From contig NZ_JAIVAJ010000002.1 of the NCBI RefSeq assembly GCF_020171725.1, positions 1 to 64,000 on the forward strand: DNA of 64,000 bases, written 5' to 3'. This DNA is from Halobacillus litoralis. GTDB lineage: Bacteria; Bacillota; Bacilli; Bacillales; Halobacillaceae. A program made the translations under genes and the position numbers. Shown here piece by piece: positions 23,731 to 32,377 of this stretch; position 1 is the stretch's first letter, and every line of letters starts with the position of its first letter. Under the pieces are notes generated by a model. That model was not told the DNA's origin and did not search any database. It saw nothing but the letters and a program-made list of their open reading frames with translations.

Positions 23731-25047
23731 TCATCCCCAGGTCCTGTTTTTCATGACCAGCGGGTAGGAGATGGCGACGACCAGGAATGTGAGGAATCCT
23801 GGTGATGCGCCTTCTGGAAGAACAAAGTACAGAATGCCTCCTGAAATGATATGAATGATCGCCCATGGATTGATGCTTGAGGTTTTCGTCAACTGTGCGA
23901 GTGCCTTCTCGTCGAGCATCCGTTTTTTTACAAATAGATAATCGCTCGAGATGACGGCGGAGATCGGAATGATAAAGCCTCCGAGTAAGGAAATATACGA
24001 CTCTGCTTCATTTACTAAGTCCGGGAATCCACTTAGCAGAACGCCTAGTGCGCCGAACAGGACAGCACTCTGTACCCGACTCAAGCGACTGAACGTGTTC
24101 AGAAGGCTGTAGCCGCCGGTGTACGCATTGCTGATATTGATCGAAACCATCGAGATGATGGCTGTCAGCGTGATGATGCTTATGAATAAGGGTGAATCAG
24201 TTACATTACTGGATGACACATAGGGGTTGATATCATTGAATAAGTAAGCTGAACTTGCCCCAATGAATGCTGTGATGAAAAAGCCGATACTGTTGCCGGA
24301 TAAAAGCCCCCAGAACCCGTGAGCGGGTGTCTTTGCGTACCTGGTCATATCGGCTGATGCGCTGACGCCGGATACATACTGAACAAAAGCCAGGCTTGAA
24401 AAGAAAAAGAAGCTCGTCCATGACATTTCTGATGCGTCATCAGGGAGCGTCAGCCATGAACCTTGTGCATCGTTTGTAGTAAAGTAAAGATAAAGCATCG
24501 TTCCTTCCCCGATCAGCAACAGTGGAAGGAAGTAACTGGTCGCTTTTTTGACGGCGTCGAATCCGATGATGGCTAGTACGACCATCACGATCGACAAAGG
24601 AATGGAAAACAGTAAAAAGGGCAGTTCATTTCCGGTGACTCTTACGATCAGTTGCTGAATCACATATGTACCACCGATGGTCTGAACACTGAACCAATAC
24701 AATGAGGTCAGACTTCTGATCGGGGAGGATAAGTATCTCGCTCCTTGGACTCCTAGCATCGTACGAATCGAGTACTGAGCAGGGATGCCTAATCTGGCCC
24801 CAGGCAAAGATAAATAGGAAACAAATAAAAAGCCTAGTACAGCACCTATGCTGGTTGATAATACCGCACCCCAAAAAGAAAGGCCGCCCTCTATGACGGC
24901 TAGTGCCGGGATTAAGAAATTACCCGCATTGGCGGCAATCGCAATTTGGATGATGGCGAATCGATACCAGGGTGTATTTTGCTGCTCTTTTGGAACGGAT
25001 TCCAATCCAAAGGTTTCAATCATTTTCTTACGAGAGGATGTTCTCAT
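23731..25047 (-). CDS. NCS1-family nucleobase/cytosine permease-like transporter
   Basis: Polytopic membrane protein of 438 residues with about 12 hydrophobic helices, resembling the cytosine/purine permease (NCS1) family. It has an N-terminal cytoplasmic lead and the NAGNFLIPA region in helix 1. The substrate cannot be set from sequence; nucleobases, allantoin or thiamine precursors are all possible. I chose ATG at 25047, ten bases after AAAGGA; the GTG at 25056 overlaps that site. A sigma-A promoter lies upstream. It is divergent from the SDR gene and has no purine or pyrimidine genes nearby. Confidence 0.8.
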   Translation of the reverse strand: MRTSSRKKMIETFGLESVPKEQQNTPWYRFAIIQIAIAANAGNFLIPALAVIEGGLSFWGAVLSTSIGAVLGFLFVSYLSLPGARLGIPAQYSIRTMLGVQGARYLSSPIRSLTSLYWFSVQTIGGTYVIQQLIVRVTGNELPFLLFSIPLSIVMVVLAIIGFDAVKKATSYFLPLLLIGEGTMLYLYFTTNDAQGSWLTLPDDASEMSWTSFFFFSSLAFVQYVSGVSASADMTRYAKTPAHGFWGLLSGNSIGFFITAFIGASSAYLFNDINPYVSSSNVTDSPLFISIITLTAIISMVSINISNAYTGGYSLLNTFSRLSRVQSAVLFGALGVLLSGFPDLVNEAESYISLLGGFIIPISAVISSDYLFVKKRMLDEKALAQLTKTSSINPWAIIHIISGGILYFVLPEGASPGFLTFLVVAISYPLVMKNRTWG

Positions 25048-25074
25048 AGCCCTCACGTCCTTTCTGCCGCATTC

Positions 25075-25103
25075 ATTTTACAGAAGCGAATGAATATTGT
25101 AAA
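25075..25103 (-). promoter_or_regulatory. Sigma-A promoter of the NCS1 permease
   Basis: Minus strand TTTACA (25098-25103), 17-base spacer, TAAAAT (25075-25080). Confidence 0.65.
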
Positions 25104-25157
25104 CAAATCAAGATTTAATGTAACGAGAGTGAACTGATATAGAGGAGGAATGAAGTG

Positions 25158-25916
25158 ATGAGACATGCCATTATTACAGCTGGAACGAAAGGGCTCGGCA
25201 AGAAAGTGACGGAGAGCTTCTTGAATAAAGGAGTGTCAGTAACCGTCACATATAGAAGCGATCGCGAGAAAGCTCTTGAATTATACGAGCAGTTTCCGTT
25301 GCAGAAAGACTCCATACAATTAATACAAACTGATGTCACGAAGAAGGAGGACCTCGAAAGGATCGTCCAAGAGACTGTCGAGAGATTCGGAAGAGTAGAC
25401 TATCTTATAAACAACGCAGGTCCATATATATTCGAGAGGAAAAAATTAATGGATTATACGACGGAAGAATGGAATGCTATGATCAGAGGCAATTTAGATG
25501 CCGCTTTTCACCTTATGAAAGCAACGGTTCCGTATATGCGTAAACAGCAGTTCGGAAGAATCATCAATTATGGATTCCAAGGGGCAGGAGAAGCATCCGG
25601 ATGGATATACCGCTCGGCCTTTGCTGCGGCCAAGGTTGGACTTGTTTCTCTGACGAAGACCATCGCTTATGAGGAAGCGGAGTATGGAATCACTTCCAAC
25701 ATGATCTGCCCTGGAAAAATATTAGGTGAATGGAAGGAAGCTTCCATAGAAGATGGACGCCAGTCGAAGGATGACGAAACCCCGATTGGCAGACCTGGAA
25801 CAGGCGAAGATATTGCGAGGACAGTGGAGTTCCTCTGTCATGAGGATTCGGACATGATTACCGGGACAATATACGAGGTGACAGGTGGTCTGGACGTCAT
25901 TCACCGCCATTTGTAG
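25158..25916 (+). CDS. Short-chain dehydrogenase/reductase with altered active site
   Basis: Rossmann-fold protein of 252 residues. The cofactor motif TAGTKGLG (residues 7-14) and INNAG (about 83-88) are present. At the catalytic YxxxK position the sequence is FAAAK (F155, K159), so the Tyr is replaced by Phe. The usual catalytic Ser region reads IINYGFQGAGE with no Ser. Classical dehydrogenase activity is therefore doubtful. It resembles YtkK of B. subtilis, also located near ytkL/ackA, but I am not certain of orthology. GTG at 25155 is an alternative start, with AGGAGG in reach of both. Confidence 0.85.
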   Translation: MRHAIITAGTKGLGKKVTESFLNKGVSVTVTYRSDREKALELYEQFPLQKDSIQLIQTDVTKKEDLERIVQETVERFGRVDYLINNAGPYIFERKKLMDYTTEEWNAMIRGNLDAAFHLMKATVPYMRKQQFGRIINYGFQGAGEASGWIYRSAFAAAKVGLVSLTKTIAYEEAEYGITSNMICPGKILGEWKEASIEDGRQSKDDETPIGRPGTGEDIARTVEFLCHEDSDMITGTIYEVTGGLDVIHRHL

Positions 25917-25943
25917 AAAGATTTATAACTTTGGGAAAAGTAG

Positions 25944-25971
25944 TTGTTTTTCCTGCCGATTTTGTTACAAT
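25944..25971 (+). promoter_or_regulatory. Promoter of ald
   Basis: TTGTTT (25944-25949), 16-base spacer, TACAAT (25966-25971) with a TGT extension. Confidence 0.6.
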
Positions 25972-26043
25972 GAAGTGGCTTTCGACGTCTTCTTGGCAGA
26001 AAGTAGTGGGATATAGAGAAAATGGAATGGGAGGTAGATGACC

Positions 26044-27162
26044 GTGAAAATCGGAATACCAAAAGAGATAAAAAATAACGAGAACCGTGTCGCAATGACA
26101 CCTGCTGGAGTTGTGAGTCTGACAAATAATGGCCATGACGTATTTGTAGAAACACAAGCAGGACTGGGTTCTAGCTTTACGGATGAACAATACGAGGAAG
26201 CTGGAGCCACGATTGTCTCTACAGCCGAAGAGGCATGGAGCAAAGAGATGGTTATGAAGGTCAAGGAACCACTCGCTGAAGAGTATGATTATTTTTATGA
26301 AGGACTTATTTTATTTACTTACTTACATTTAGCTCCAGAGCCTGCATTGACGAAGGCCCTTGTAGAAAAGCAGGTCGTTGCCATCGCGTACGAAACGGTA
26401 CAAGCGGCAAACGGTTCTCTTCCTTTATTGACGCCGATGAGTGAAGTAGCCGGAAGAATGGCTTCTCAGATCGGAGCGCAGTTCTTAGAGAAGTCTCACG
26501 GTGGTAAAGGGATTTTGTTAGGTGGTATTCCCGGTGTCCGTCGTGGAAGAGTCACGGTCATTGGTGGCGGAGTGGTTGGAACGAACGCAGCCAAAATCGC
26601 AATGGGACTCGGAGCAGATGTAACCATCATCGACCTCAGCCCGGAACGCCTTCGTCAGTTAGACGATATATTCGGATCAGAGATCAATACACTGATGTCC
26701 AACCCACTGAACATTCAGGAAGCACTTGAAGAATCCGACTTAGTCATCGGGGCTGTACTGATTCCAGGTGCCAAGGCGCCGAAACTAGTCAGCGAGGAAG
26801 TCGTGAAATCAATGAAAGAAGGTTCTGTCATCGTAGATGTTGCCATCGACCAAGGCGGCATATTCGAAACGACAGACCGAATTACGACTCACGATAATCC
26901 GACCTATGAAAAGCACGGAGTTCTTCATTATGCTGTTGCCAACATGCCAGGAGCGGTTCCGCGTACGTCGACAATCGGGTTGACGAACGTTACGGTACCG
27001 TATGCAATTCAGTTGGCGAATAAAGGATATGTGAAAGCATGTCAGGATAGTGAGCCTTTGATGAAAGGGATCAACACGTTAGAAGGATACGTCACATACA
27101 AAGCCGTAGCAGAAGCGCAAGGACTTGAATATGCAGACGCGCGTAATCTAATTAATAAATAA
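26044..27162 (+). CDS. ald: Alanine dehydrogenase
   Basis: NAD-dependent conversion of L-alanine to pyruvate and ammonia. It serves use of alanine as a carbon source and, in B. subtilis, normal sporulation. The 372 residues start [16 protein letters not shown] and contain the Rossmann motif [15 protein letters not shown] (about 169). GTG at 26044 gives the usual family start and has GGGAGG nine bases upstream; the ATG at 26038 is too close to that site. It is transcribed alone from an extended -10 promoter and ends at 27171-27201. Confidence 0.95.
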   Translation: MKIGIPKEIKNNENRVAMTPAGVVSLTNNGHDVFVETQAGLGSSFTDEQYEEAGATIVSTAEEAWSKEMVMKVKEPLAEEYDYFYEGLILFTYLHLAPEPALTKALVEKQVVAIAYETVQAANGSLPLLTPMSEVAGRMASQIGAQFLEKSHGGKGILLGGIPGVRRGRVTVIGGGVVGTNAAKIAMGLGADVTIIDLSPERLRQLDDIFGSEINTLMSNPLNIQEALEESDLVIGAVLIPGAKAPKLVSEEVVKSMKEGSVIVDVAIDQGGIFETTDRITTHDNPTYEKHGVLHYAVANMPGAVPRTSTIGLTNVTVPYAIQLANKGYVKACQDSEPLMKGINTLEGYVTYKAVAEAQGLEYADARNLINK

Positions 27163-27170
27163 GGAACTTA

Positions 27171-27201
27171 AATCCAGCAGTCTGACTGCTGGATTTTTCT
27201 T
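27171..27201 (+). terminator. Terminator of ald
   Basis: AAATCCAGCAGTC / GACTGCTGGATTT stem followed by TTTC, eight bases after the ald stop codon. Confidence 0.93.
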
Positions 27202-27231
27202 TCAGGTTTCTATGATTCACAAAGAAACATC

Positions 27232-27324
27232 ATGGCTGACAAGTTTGGTATACTAGGAGTGGGAATTTTTGTTTTCCTGGTCATTGTGAACGTTTTGTTA
27301 CATCGAGAAGAAGAATTTAAATAA
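27232..27324 (+). CDS. Possible 30-residue membrane peptide
   Basis: A short frame beginning MADKFGILGVGIFVF continues hydrophobic and ends with a charged tail (HREEEFK). This is the profile of a single-span small membrane protein. It lies just before the sigma-W-type promoter of the PspA operon. There is no convincing ribosome binding site, so chance is quite possible. Confidence 0.28.
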   Translation: MADKFGILGVGIFVFLVIVNVLLHREEEFK

Positions 27325-27338
27325 AATATTGAAAAACG

Positions 27339-27365
27339 TGAAACCTCTGTGCCTCCTTACCCGTA
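27339..27365 (+). promoter_or_regulatory. Sigma-W-type promoter of the PspA operon
   Basis: TGAAAC (27339-27344), 17-base spacer, CGTA (27362-27365). This is the recognised ECF sigma-W pattern. In B. subtilis pspA is a sigma-W gene, which supports the call. A hairpin (ACCTC..TGT / ACA..GAGGT, about 27343-27382) overlaps the start region of the transcript. Confidence 0.75.
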
Positions 27366-27407
27366 AATACAGGTACACGAGGTCAAAGTGGAAGGAGAGG
27401 TGAGCAC

Positions 27408-27917
27408 TTGGGATTCTTTTCAAAGTTATTTTCGAGTAAAAAAGAGACACCCGAAGTGAAAGAACGAACCGTATTGAATATTCAAATTGGTGACATTATC
27501 ACATACGATCTTGTGGATTACGAAGTCGTAGGGAAAATTACGTACCGGGATGGTTCTTATGAGTGGTATTCCTATCAATTGCTAGAAGGGAATTCAACCA
27601 AATGGCTGGCGGCTGAAATGGATGATGAACTAGAGCTTGGCATATATGAAACGGTTAAGCTCCCTGTCCAGACTCCTTTTCCTAAGAAACTGGAGTATGA
27701 GGGTGCCACCTACTTCAAAGATGAAGAAGGAGAGGCGAGAGTAACGGGAGAAGGGCGCAGTCAGAACATTAACGGGCGCACCACCCGCTACGGGGATTAT
27801 ATCGCCGAAGACGAACAGAGTTATCTGAGTGTTGAATCATGGGGGAGTGAAGTCGAAGTCAGTTATGGCTACGACATAGAATCCTATGAAATTAAAATTA
27901 TTGCAGGTTCAAAATAA
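27408..27917 (+). CDS. DUF4178-domain protein of the PspA operon
   Basis: Soluble 169-residue protein of the DUF4178 family. The pattern is a short basic lead, then a beta-rich domain with repeated Trp and Tyr (YEWYSYQLL, then GNSTKWLAAEMDDE). Function is unknown. Such proteins recur beside PspA and DUF350 genes, and I infer a role in membrane stress. Start is TTG at 27408 after GGAGAGGTGAGC. First gene after the sigma-W-type promoter, 15 bases before pspA. Confidence 0.85.
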   Translation: MGFFSKLFSSKKETPEVKERTVLNIQIGDIITYDLVDYEVVGKITYRDGSYEWYSYQLLEGNSTKWLAAEMDDELELGIYETVKLPVQTPFPKKLEYEGATYFKDEEGEARVTGEGRSQNINGRTTRYGDYIAEDEQSYLSVESWGSEVEVSYGYDIESYEIKIIAGSK

Positions 27918-27932
27918 CAAGGAGGACTTTAC

Positions 27933-28604
27933 ATGTTTAAATTTTTCAAGCGAGTACAGACGGTTGTTGGTTCTGAGTTGAATTCAATGCTCGATAAAGC
28001 GGAAGACCCGGTGAAAATGCTGGATCAATTCATGCGCGATATGGAAAGCGATATTCGTGAAGCAGAAGCGGCTGTTGCGAAGCAGATTGCTAACGAGAAG
28101 ATGATGAAGCGTAAGTATGACGATGCGCAGGCTCTTGTCGACAAGCGTATGCAGCAGGCTGAGAAAGCCATTGAAGCAGGCAACGAAGACCTTGCCCGTC
28201 GTGCTCTTGAAGACAAAAACAGCCAGCAGGAGCAGGCTGAGCAGTTCAAAGCTTCATGGGACCGTGCAAAAGCGGACTCTGACAACCTTCGCACAAAACT
28301 GGACGATATGAAAAAAGAGTACCAGGAAATGAAACTGAAGAAAGATTCCTTGAAAGCACGTGCTGAATCTGCCAAAACGCGTACGAAGATGAACCGTACG
28401 ATGTCTAATATCGGTGGAGATGAGTCGCGTCAAGGCTTCAATCGTATGGAAGAGAAGGTTCTGCGTTATGAAGCCGAGGCGGAGACTAGTGAAGATATGT
28501 CTCAGGCCAGCCGTTCACTGGATGATGAATTCGATGCACTGGACGACAAGAACGGTGTAGATGATGAACTGGCAGAACTGAAAAGAAAAATGAATAAAGA
28601 GTAA
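27933..28604 (+). CDS. pspA: PspA/IM30-family phage shock protein A
   Basis: ESCRT-III-like peripheral membrane protein that assembles on stressed membranes. The 223 residues form long alpha-helical coiled coils with the family start FKRVQTVVGSELNSMLDKAE and a conserved N-terminal amphipathic helix. In B. subtilis the orthologue (ydjF) belongs to the sigma-W regulon. Here it is the second gene of an operon with DUF4178, DUF4247, DUF350 and a spermidine-synthase-like protein. RBS AAGGAGG at 27920. A strong hairpin follows the stop. Confidence 0.95.
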   Translation: MFKFFKRVQTVVGSELNSMLDKAEDPVKMLDQFMRDMESDIREAEAAVAKQIANEKMMKRKYDDAQALVDKRMQQAEKAIEAGNEDLARRALEDKNSQQEQAEQFKASWDRAKADSDNLRTKLDDMKKEYQEMKLKKDSLKARAESAKTRTKMNRTMSNIGGDESRQGFNRMEEKVLRYEAEAETSEDMSQASRSLDDEFDALDDKNGVDDELAELKRKMNKE

Positions 28605-28619
28605 GGATGAATACAGGCC

Positions 28620-28647
28620 CGTGCCCGACATATAATTGTTGGGCACG
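28620..28647 (+). promoter_or_regulatory. Intercistronic hairpin between pspA and DUF4247
   Basis: CGTGCCCGACA-TATAAT-TGTTGGGCACG forms an 11-bp stem (one G-T pair) without a T-run, 15 bases after the pspA stop. It probably protects or sets the 3' end of pspA mRNA and lets pspA be made in excess over the downstream genes. Confidence 0.6.
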
Positions 28648-28676
28648 CCTATTTCTGAAGGAAGGAGGAATTTGTT

Positions 28677-29447
28677 GTGAATATTAAGGATTTAGCTGGA
28701 TTAGCGATTGCTGTTATCGTCGGGATCATTCTTTTGTTTAACGTGTTCGGAGAAGATGACGATCCGTTGAGAGGTATGACGGGCTCTTATACGCAAGATA
28801 CATACAATGAATTGCCGGACGAACCGAGTAGGAATGAAATTATTGATAACATTGATAACTACAGTTCGAATGGGACATCATCAGAGAATGATAATGAGAG
28901 CCAGACTCAAGATGATTCCGATGATGCTCAGACGGACAGCTCCTCATCTAAGTCCATTGAAGAGCTGATCCAAGTTGCCTTCCCACTACTGGATACCGTG
29001 AATCGAAATAACGGAACTTCAAAGATTTACATGACGAGAGAGCTGACACTACCAGAAGTGGTACAGCAGCTGTCTGATGAAATTCAACCCGAGGAAATCA
29101 GTCAGAGACAGGATGACAGACAGGTTCTCGTGTACCCTGAACACTTTGTCATCGTACAAGAAAGCAATGAAGAACCAGGTCTGGTAACGATTGAGCTTGC
29201 CAATGACCGATTCGTTCGGGAGAACTATTCTCCAAGCTTCTTCAATGGCATGCTGACGGCCATCGTCCTGAACCGTGTACTGGATGCGGATGATTGGTTC
29301 GACCGCAGGAGAAGCAGTTGTAGACAGTCCAATGACTGTTATGGCGGATATGGGATGTATGGAAGCTTCGGTTCAAACAGCTCAGGAAATTCAGGTTCAT
29401 TCCGTGGATCATCGACACGCGGTGGAGGACCAGGAACAGGAAAATAA
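28677..29447 (+). CDS. DUF4247-domain membrane-anchored protein
   Basis: 256 residues: one N-terminal hydrophobic helix (about 7-25), an acidic Ser/Asp/Asn-rich linker (about 30-95), a folded DUF4247-like domain (about 96-205) and a Gly/Ser-rich, Arg-containing tail. Two cysteines (SCRQSNDC) lie near residues 215-222, which could form a disulfide if the domain faces outward. GTG at 28677 follows GGAGG. Function unknown; constant association with PspA and DUF350 suggests work at the membrane. Confidence 0.82.
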   Translation: MNIKDLAGLAIAVIVGIILLFNVFGEDDDPLRGMTGSYTQDTYNELPDEPSRNEIIDNIDNYSSNGTSSENDNESQTQDDSDDAQTDSSSSKSIEELIQVAFPLLDTVNRNNGTSKIYMTRELTLPEVVQQLSDEIQPEEISQRQDDRQVLVYPEHFVIVQESNEEPGLVTIELANDRFVRENYSPSFFNGMLTAIVLNRVLDADDWFDRRRSSCRQSNDCYGGYGMYGSFGSNSSGNSGSFRGSSTRGGGPGTGK

Positions 29448-29462
29448 AGGAGGAAGATTAGA

Positions 29463-29858
29463 ATGGGACCATTTCTTGCAACAGTAGGATATTTTTTAAT
29501 TGCCATTATCATTGTGTTAATCGGCTTAGTTATTTTCGAATTTTTAACAAAACAGTATAAGGACTGGGACGAAGTGAAGAACGGAAACCAAGCGGTCGCA
29601 ATGTCGATTGCTGGTAAAATCATTGGGATCTGTATCGTTCTTTCATTTGCCATCTACCACAGCTTCACGGTATGGGATACACTCATTTGGGGTGCGTTCG
29701 GAATGGTGCTTCAAATGGCAGCGTATATTCTATTTGAATTGTTCACGCGTAAATTCTCAGTTGAAACGAACCTGAAGGCAAACAACACCGCAGTCGGAAT
29801 TATTTCTATGGGAGTTTCGATCGGGCTTGCCTTTGTAATTGGTGCATCGATTACATAA
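29463..29858 (+). CDS. DUF350 integral membrane protein
   Basis: 131 residues with four predicted transmembrane helices and little else, the usual form of DUF350 (YjfL-like) proteins. Function is unknown. It sits 15 bases after the DUF4247 gene with AAAGGAGG upstream, and is fourth in the PspA operon. A terminator follows it, so the last genes may be expressed at a lower level. Confidence 0.88.
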   Translation: MGPFLATVGYFLIAIIIVLIGLVIFEFLTKQYKDWDEVKNGNQAVAMSIAGKIIGICIVLSFAIYHSFTVWDTLIWGAFGMVLQMAAYILFELFTRKFSVETNLKANNTAVGIISMGVSIGLAFVIGASIT

Positions 29859-29885
29859 ATCATGACTATAGGGGATGTTTTGGAG

Positions 29886-29918
29886 AAGCCACTAAGAATG
29901 AATCCTTAGTGGCTTTTC
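29886..29918 (+). terminator. Internal terminator/attenuator in the PspA operon
   Basis: AAGCCACTAAG / CTTAGTGGCTT stem with TTTC, between the DUF350 gene and the spermidine-synthase-like gene. Partial readthrough would link both parts. Confidence 0.8.
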
Positions 29919-29954
29919 AGTACGCAAAAGCAGGAAGTGTAGGAGTGAAAAACG

Positions 29955-31505
29955 TTGGAAGCAAGTAACATCAGAAAAAGTCATTTCATTTATTGGGCAT
30001 CAGGAATTGTTTCCATATGTGGAATCATATTCGAGGTACTGTTCGGCGCACTGGGTTCTTATATTTTAGGTGACGGAGTCAAGCAGTACACGTTAACAAT
30101 CAGTCTATTTCTAACAGGGATGGGAATTGGGGCAAGTATCAGTGAAAAAGTGATGAAGCAGCTGATTGTCACTTTTGTCTGGATTGAATTTATGGTGGCG
30201 TTGATCGGAGGGTTCTCGAGCTTCACAATGTTCGGGTTGACGGCCTTTGCTCCTTCCGGTACAGATGCCTTTTTCTTATATTTAGTCACGTTCACGATCG
30301 GTGCATTGACAGGTTTAGAATTACCGATTTTGATCCGAAAGGCGAACGAAATCGGGGTGGAATTGAATCGAAGTACGGCTCGGGTGCTCTTTTCGGATTA
30401 CGCGGGAGGCTTGATCGGTGGACTGTTGTTCGCCTTCTATTTACGCCCGCAGATGGGAATGGTCAAGAGCGCATTCTTTGTCGCGTGTATTAACTTGGCT
30501 GTTGCACTGGTTGTGTTGTATTTGTTCCGCTCTGAAATTACAAGGATGCGGATCCACGTGACAGCAGGGACCGTTATTGCAGTCCTGTTAGTGGCCGGGT
30601 TGTTCTTCGGGGAAGAGATGGCCTTTACTTTCGAGCAGAAATTGTACAAGGACCCGATCATTCATATGGAGGACAGTGCCTATCAAAAGATCGTCTTGAC
30701 GAAAGAACAGGAAGATACCCGGTTGTTCTTAAACGGCTCTCTTCAATTCAGTTCTTCAGATGAATACCGATACCACGAAATGCTCGTTCATCCAGCCATG
30801 GCTTATGCTTCGTCTCATCAGAATGTTCTCGTGCTCGGAGGCGGAGACGGGATTGCTGCTAAAGAGCTGCTTAAATATGACACTGTTGATCAGATATCAC
30901 TCGTCGACCTTGATCCTGCAGTGACTGAGCTTGCGAAGAACAATCATCATCTTCTGTCGCTGAATGAAGGAAGTTTGAGTGATGACAGGGTCGATGTGAG
31001 GAACGAAGACGCTTTTAATTATCTCGAGCAGTCGGATCAGTTCTATGATGTTATCATCGTCGATCTGCCTGATCCGAACAATGAGAGCTTGAACAAGCTT
31101 TATACCCGTGAGTTCTATTCTCTTCTCAGAAACCACTTAGCGCCTGGCGGGGCAGCGATGGTTCAGGCTACTTCCCCAGTGTTCGCGACCGAAGTCTATT
31201 GGACGATTGATAAAACGGTACGGGAGACCGGTTTAAACACAGCGAACTTCAATGTTGATATTCCGAGTTTCGGTAACTGGGGCTTTGTGATGGCAAGTCG
31301 TGATCCGATTGATGTGGAGGACATACAAATCGATATGGACACACGCTACTTAACGAATGAAATGCTTCCTGCCTTGACCGTGTTTGGGAAGGATGAAGAT
31401 GGGGAAATCGTAACGAGTGACGGGGAAAAAGTGACCATCAAGCCTAATACGCTGATCGATCCTCATTTAATCCAAAAGTATGAAAAAGCATGGCAGAACT
31501 ATTGA
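29955..31505 (+). CDS. Membrane-anchored spermidine-synthase-like protein
   Basis: 516 residues. The N-terminal part (about 1-215) has six or seven hydrophobic helices, and the C-terminal part (about 230-460) is a spermidine/spermine synthase-type Rossmann domain with VLGGGDGIAAKELLKY (about 298) and the VDLPDPNNESLNKLY loop. Aminopropyl transfer to a polyamine is the family reaction, but membrane-bound members are poorly characterised and the true substrate is unknown. Start is TTG at 29955, after AGGAGTG. It is linked to PspA, DUF4247 and DUF350 genes; no AdoMet decarboxylase gene is in the window. Confidence 0.87.
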   Translation: MEASNIRKSHFIYWASGIVSICGIIFEVLFGALGSYILGDGVKQYTLTISLFLTGMGIGASISEKVMKQLIVTFVWIEFMVALIGGFSSFTMFGLTAFAPSGTDAFFLYLVTFTIGALTGLELPILIRKANEIGVELNRSTARVLFSDYAGGLIGGLLFAFYLRPQMGMVKSAFFVACINLAVALVVLYLFRSEITRMRIHVTAGTVIAVLLVAGLFFGEEMAFTFEQKLYKDPIIHMEDSAYQKIVLTKEQEDTRLFLNGSLQFSSSDEYRYHEMLVHPAMAYASSHQNVLVLGGGDGIAAKELLKYDTVDQISLVDLDPAVTELAKNNHHLLSLNEGSLSDDRVDVRNEDAFNYLEQSDQFYDVIIVDLPDPNNESLNKLYTREFYSLLRNHLAPGGAAMVQATSPVFATEVYWTIDKTVRETGLNTANFNVDIPSFGNWGFVMASRDPIDVEDIQIDMDTRYLTNEMLPALTVFGKDEDGEIVTSDGEKVTIKPNTLIDPHLIQKYEKAWQNY

Positions 31506-31539
31506 GGTAAGATTCATTTATTCATAAGGAGTGGTATAT

Positions 31540-32220
31540 GTGAAAATATCTTATCATGGACATTCAGTAGTCAAAGTAGAGGCAAATGGGAAAACGATTC
31601 TATTCGATCCATTCATTTCTGACAATGGAAACACAGATTTAGATGCAGACACCGTTGAAGCGGATGTGATCCTGCTGACGCACGGGCACAATGATCACGT
31701 AGGCGATACATTTGATATTGCGAAGCGGACGGATGCTCAAATTGTGGCTCCGTTCGAGTTAGCTACTTATCTCGGAAATAAAGGGTTGAATGCCCACCCG
31801 ATGTATATTGGTGGCGGGCACGAATTTGATTTCGGTCATGTGAAGTTTACTCAGGCGTTCCACGGATCCTCTTACACTGAGGAAGATGGAACAATTGTGT
31901 ACACAGGAATGCCGACGGGGATCTTGCTGACGATCGATGGCAAAACCATCTATCACGCAGGGGATACGGGGCTCTTCTCAGATATGAAGCTGATAGGGGA
32001 GCGTAACGATATCGACCTTGCTTTTCTACCGATTGGTGATAATTTCACGATGGGACCAGATGATGCGTTGACAGCTGCCGAATGGTTGAAAGCGAAACAG
32101 GTGGTTCCGATTCACTATAACACCTTCGATCTAATCAATCAGGACGGTGAAGGGTACGCGAAGAAGGTCCGCCCCGGAAAAGGAGCGGCCTTGGAACCTG
32201 GTGAGTCGATCGAACTTTAA
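31540..32220 (+). CDS. ytkL: Metallo-beta-lactamase-fold hydrolase YtkL (UPF0173)
   Basis: 226-residue metal-dependent hydrolase of unknown substrate. The metal-binding motif [10 protein letters not shown] is at about residues 48-57, with further metal ligands in the HAGDTG and PIHYNT regions. I chose GTG at 31540, seven bases after AAGGAG; the GTG at 31531 overlaps that site. It follows the spermidine-synthase-like gene by 34 bases and may be cotranscribed. Terminator at 32240-32270. Confidence 0.92.
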   Translation: MKISYHGHSVVKVEANGKTILFDPFISDNGNTDLDADTVEADVILLTHGHNDHVGDTFDIAKRTDAQIVAPFELATYLGNKGLNAHPMYIGGGHEFDFGHVKFTQAFHGSSYTEEDGTIVYTGMPTGILLTIDGKTIYHAGDTGLFSDMKLIGERNDIDLAFLPIGDNFTMGPDDALTAAEWLKAKQVVPIHYNTFDLINQDGEGYAKKVRPGKGAALEPGESIEL

Positions 32221-32239
32221 GAATATGCTTTTTTTAACA

Positions 32240-32270
32240 GCCTTCCTCCATTAGGGGGAAGGTTTTTTAT
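32240..32270 (+). terminator. Terminator of ytkL
   Basis: CCTTCCTCC / GGGGGAAGG stem followed by six T. Confidence 0.92.
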
Positions 32271-32298
32271 TTTCTGAATACATATTTCCTGGAAGAAA

Positions 32299-32327
32299 TT
32301 GCGGTGAAACTGTATCAGTTGTATAAT
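32299..32327 (+). promoter_or_regulatory. Sigma-A promoter of ytoI
   Basis: TTGCGG (32299-32304), 17-base spacer, TATAAT (32322-32327). Confidence 0.72.
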
Positions 32328-32377
32328 AACAATAGAACCTTATTCGATTAGTACAGTTAGAAAGATTGGTGGACATA

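Noticed and set aside
28620..28647. Terminator after pspA
   Set aside because: Strong stem but no T-run follows, so it is listed as an intercistronic hairpin.
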